Shown here in pieces: positions 21,721 to 23,463 of a DNA stretch of 23,463 nt. A program made the position numbers and the translations under genes. The first letter of the stretch is position 1, and each line of letters begins with the position of its first letter. Below the pieces are notes generated by a model that saw only the letters and a list, made by a program, of their open reading frames with translations, had not been told where the DNA came from and made no database searches. Source of the stretch: Actinomycetes bacterium (GTDB lineage Bacteria; Actinomycetota; Actinomycetes; Actinomycetales; Cellulomonadaceae); NCBI GenBank assembly GCA_021793115.1, contig JAJYTJ010000048.1, forward strand, positions 1 through 23,463, in the 5' to 3' direction.

Positions 21721-23316
21721 TCACTCGACGCGACGCAGCTCCAGGATTCGCTCGACGTTGAACGTGCGGACCTCCTCGCGCAGGTGGCAGTACGCCAGCA
21801 GACCGGGGAAGCCGGTGCCCGAGTACGACATGGCGCCCAACGAGCGCGGCGTGATCACCCTCGTCGTGCGCGTGTTGTTGCCCTTGAGGTACACCATCTC
21901 GAGGTCGGCGCCGTCCTCGATCGCCCGCCCGAGCATCTCGACGATCTCCTCCCCGTCCCACGCGGCATGCGCGATCTGCGCCTGGAGGCCGGTGAGGAAG
22001 CGAACCACGCTGCGGTCGAGGCGCACGTCGCCCGCCTTCATCGGGCGCGCCAGCCCGAGGCCCTCCAGCGACCGGACGCGGCTGAGCGCGACGTAGGCCT
22101 GGCCGTGCTCGAACGTCGTCCGTTCGAAGTCGACGACGACACGATCGAACGTCTTGCCCTGCGCCTTGTGGATCGTCACGGCCCAGGCCAGCCGCAGCGG
22201 CAGCTGGGTGAACGAGCCGAGCGACTCCCGGACGATCCCGTCCGCGCCCGCGTCCCACCGGTTGTAGGTCGCCTCCCACGTGTGCGGCTCGACGTCGACC
22301 TCGTCGCCGTCGTCGAGGCGCACGACGAGACCGCCGTCGTCCAGGCTCGACACCGTGCCCATCGACCCGTTGACCCAGCGGCCGGCCGGGTCGTTGGTCA
22401 GGAGCATCACGCGGGCGCCGGCCTTGATCGTCAGGTCCACGTCCGTGGGTCGGTACGACTCGGGGAACTCGCCCGTGACCTGCGCGAGCGACCGCAGCGC
22501 CGGGCCCGCCAGCCGCGCGAGGTGCGCGTCGTTGATCTCCGAGGCGCGCCGGTTCGTCGTCGTGAGGAACAGGGGTGCGCCGGGGTCGGCCATCGCCTCG
22601 GCGACGTCGACGACACGGGCGTTGACGAGCTCGAGGTCGGCCGCATCGACGTCCTTCGACCGCACCCGGTTGAGGAAGTCGACGAAGACCTGGTCTGGCT
22701 GCCGGTAGATCTTCTGCAGCTCGACGTACGCGAAGTTCTCGAGGTTCTCCTCGGTCCGCAGCCGGTCGAACACCTGTGACGAGAAGAAGTACGGCGACGA
22801 GTACCGCTCGCGGAACAGGCCGCGCTCCTCCGCCGTCACCACCGGAGGCAGCTGGTAGAGGTCACCGAAGGCGATGACGCGCACGCCCCCGAACGGCTCG
22901 GCCGACGAGCGGGCCGCCCTCAGGAACGCGTCGACCCCGTCGAGCAGGTCCGCGCGCACCATGGACACCTCGTCGATCACCAGGGTGGCCAGCCGCCGGT
23001 ACACGTCGGCGCCGGGACCGCCCCCGGCCCGGCGACCGGCCTCGGCGGCCTCCGCCGGCATCATTCCCGGACGCATCCGGAAGAAGTGGTGGATCGTCTC
23101 GCCGCCGACGTTGAGGGCGGCCACCCCGGTCGGCGCGAGCACGACCGTCCGCGTCAGGTCGGCGCCCTCGAGGTAGTGCAGCAGCAGCGTGGACTTGCCC
23201 GTGCCCGCGCGCCCGGTGACGAAGACGTGCCGGCCGGAGCGCTCGAGCGCGTCGAGGGCCGCCGCCACCTCGGCGTTGACCTCGAAGGCGGCGGGTACCA
23301 GGGACGACGAGCTCAC
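21721..23316 (-). CDS. PIF1-type DNA helicase with C-terminal WYL-like domain
   Basis: Superfamily 1B DNA helicase of the PIF1/RecD2 kind, 531 residues from the chosen start. Walker A GRAGTGKST lies at 35-43, then APTGVAALNVGGETIHHFF, Walker B LVIDEVSMV at 112-120, and AFGDLYQLPPV. Late motifs are HKAQGKTFDRVVVDF and AYVALSRVRSLEGL. The last 85 residues carry ITPRSLGAMSYSG, GLLAYCHLREEVRTFNVERI: the R/P...Y...R-RI pattern of a WYL ligand- or ssDNA-binding domain. Such PIF1-WYL fusions are known elsewhere, for example in Thermotoga. The GTG at 23316 is chosen because the upstream frame is low-complexity and passes into tandem repeats. No good ribosome site is visible, so the start is uncertain. 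Likely role: unwinding of forked or G-quadruplex DNA in replication and repair. Confidence 0.87.
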   Translation of the reverse strand: MSSSSLVPAAFEVNAEVAAALDALERSGRHVFVTGRAGTGKSTLLLHYLEGADLTRTVVLAPTGVAALNVGGETIHHFFRMRPGMMPAEAAEAGRRAGGGPGADVYRRLATLVIDEVSMVRADLLDGVDAFLRAARSSAEPFGGVRVIAFGDLYQLPPVVTAEERGLFRERYSSPYFFSSQVFDRLRTEENLENFAYVELQKIYRQPDQVFVDFLNRVRSKDVDAADLELVNARVVDVAEAMADPGAPLFLTTTNRRASEINDAHLARLAGPALRSLAQVTGEFPESYRPTDVDLTIKAGARVMLLTNDPAGRWVNGSMGTVSSLDDGGLVVRLDDGDEVDVEPHTWEATYNRWDAGADGIVRESLGSFTQLPLRLAWAVTIHKAQGKTFDRVVVDFERTTFEHGQAYVALSRVRSLEGLGLARPMKAGDVRLDRSVVRFLTGLQAQIAHAAWDGEEIVEMLGRAIEDGADLEMVYLKGNNTRTTRVITPRSLGAMSYSGTGFPGLLAYCHLREEVRTFNVERILELRRVE

Positions 23317-23386
23317 GGAGTCATCGTGGAGGGACGCCGGTGCCGTGGCCAGGGACCCGTCGGAGCTGGCGTGGTGGGTCGGGTCG

Positions 23387-23463
23387 ACCGTGGCCGGGTC
23401 CGGACCACCGTGGCCGGGTCCGGACCACCGTGGCCGGGTCCGGACCACCGTGGCCGGGTCCGG
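23387..23463. repeat. 20-bp tandem repeats at the right edge
   Basis: Units of the form ACCGTGGCCGGGTCCGGACC start at 23387, 23407, 23427 and 23447, identical over the visible length; the array continues past the window end. It lies 70 bases upstream of the helicase start, and each unit contains the palindromic GGTCCGGACC/TCCGGA core. Confidence 0.95.

Noticed and set aside
23317..23463. Helicase start further upstream, through the tandem repeats
   Set aside because: The added residues are repeat-encoded and low-complexity and are not expected in PIF1 proteins; kept as uncertain only.

Overview
The window is about 73% GC by eye. It uses GTG as well as ATG starts, has many 4-8 base gene overlaps, and carries actinobacterial families: a DUF222/HNH protein, SigE-type small sigma factors, DUF5666-type lipoproteins and an FGGY kinase next to AraD. 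This points to a high-GC actinobacterium, probably Micrococcales and Cellulomonas-like. That placement rests on gene content and composition, not on a marker gene. No rRNA, tRNA, CRISPR array, transposase or phage gene was seen.

Left part (1-5755): pentose use. The end of a monosaccharide ABC permease (plus strand) converges, across a perfect 16-bp hairpin, on a minus-strand run read proC > lacI-type regulator > FGGY sugar kinase > araD. The regulator gene starts 2 bases after proC stops. A LacI-type operator-like palindrome overlaps the regulator's stop codon, just ahead of the kinase. This suggests that kinase and araD are switched separately from proC-lacI. No araA isomerase is present.

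Middle part (5755-13860), minus strand: a five-gene export operon read adaptor 2 > ABC ATPase > MacB-like permease > secreted lipoprotein > adaptor 1. The genes overlap or nearly touch, and the run ends at a strong hairpin. Both adaptors have very long Ser/Thr-rich inserts. Adaptor 1 has Thr-Ala and Thr-Pro dipeptide tracts, and the DNA under them contains a canonical G-quadruplex motif. An M20 peptidase gene lies upstream on the same strand.

Right part (13860-23463): a broken SigE-type sigma gene with a partner-like coiled-coil ORF; a secreted protein with an Ala-rich stalk and a C-terminal sortase-like His/Cys/Arg domain; and a K+-independent membrane pyrophosphatase (minus). These are followed by an intact paralogue of the broken sigma gene with a single-pass membrane partner, a DUF222/HNH protein behind an SOS-box-like site, and a PIF1-type helicase with a C-terminal WYL-like domain (minus). 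The helicase gene lies between two blocks of short tandem repeats.

The points most worth a second look are the decayed and intact sigma modules, the sortase-like stalk protein, the two-adaptor export operon with its low-complexity inserts, and the repeat-flanked PIF1-WYL gene.
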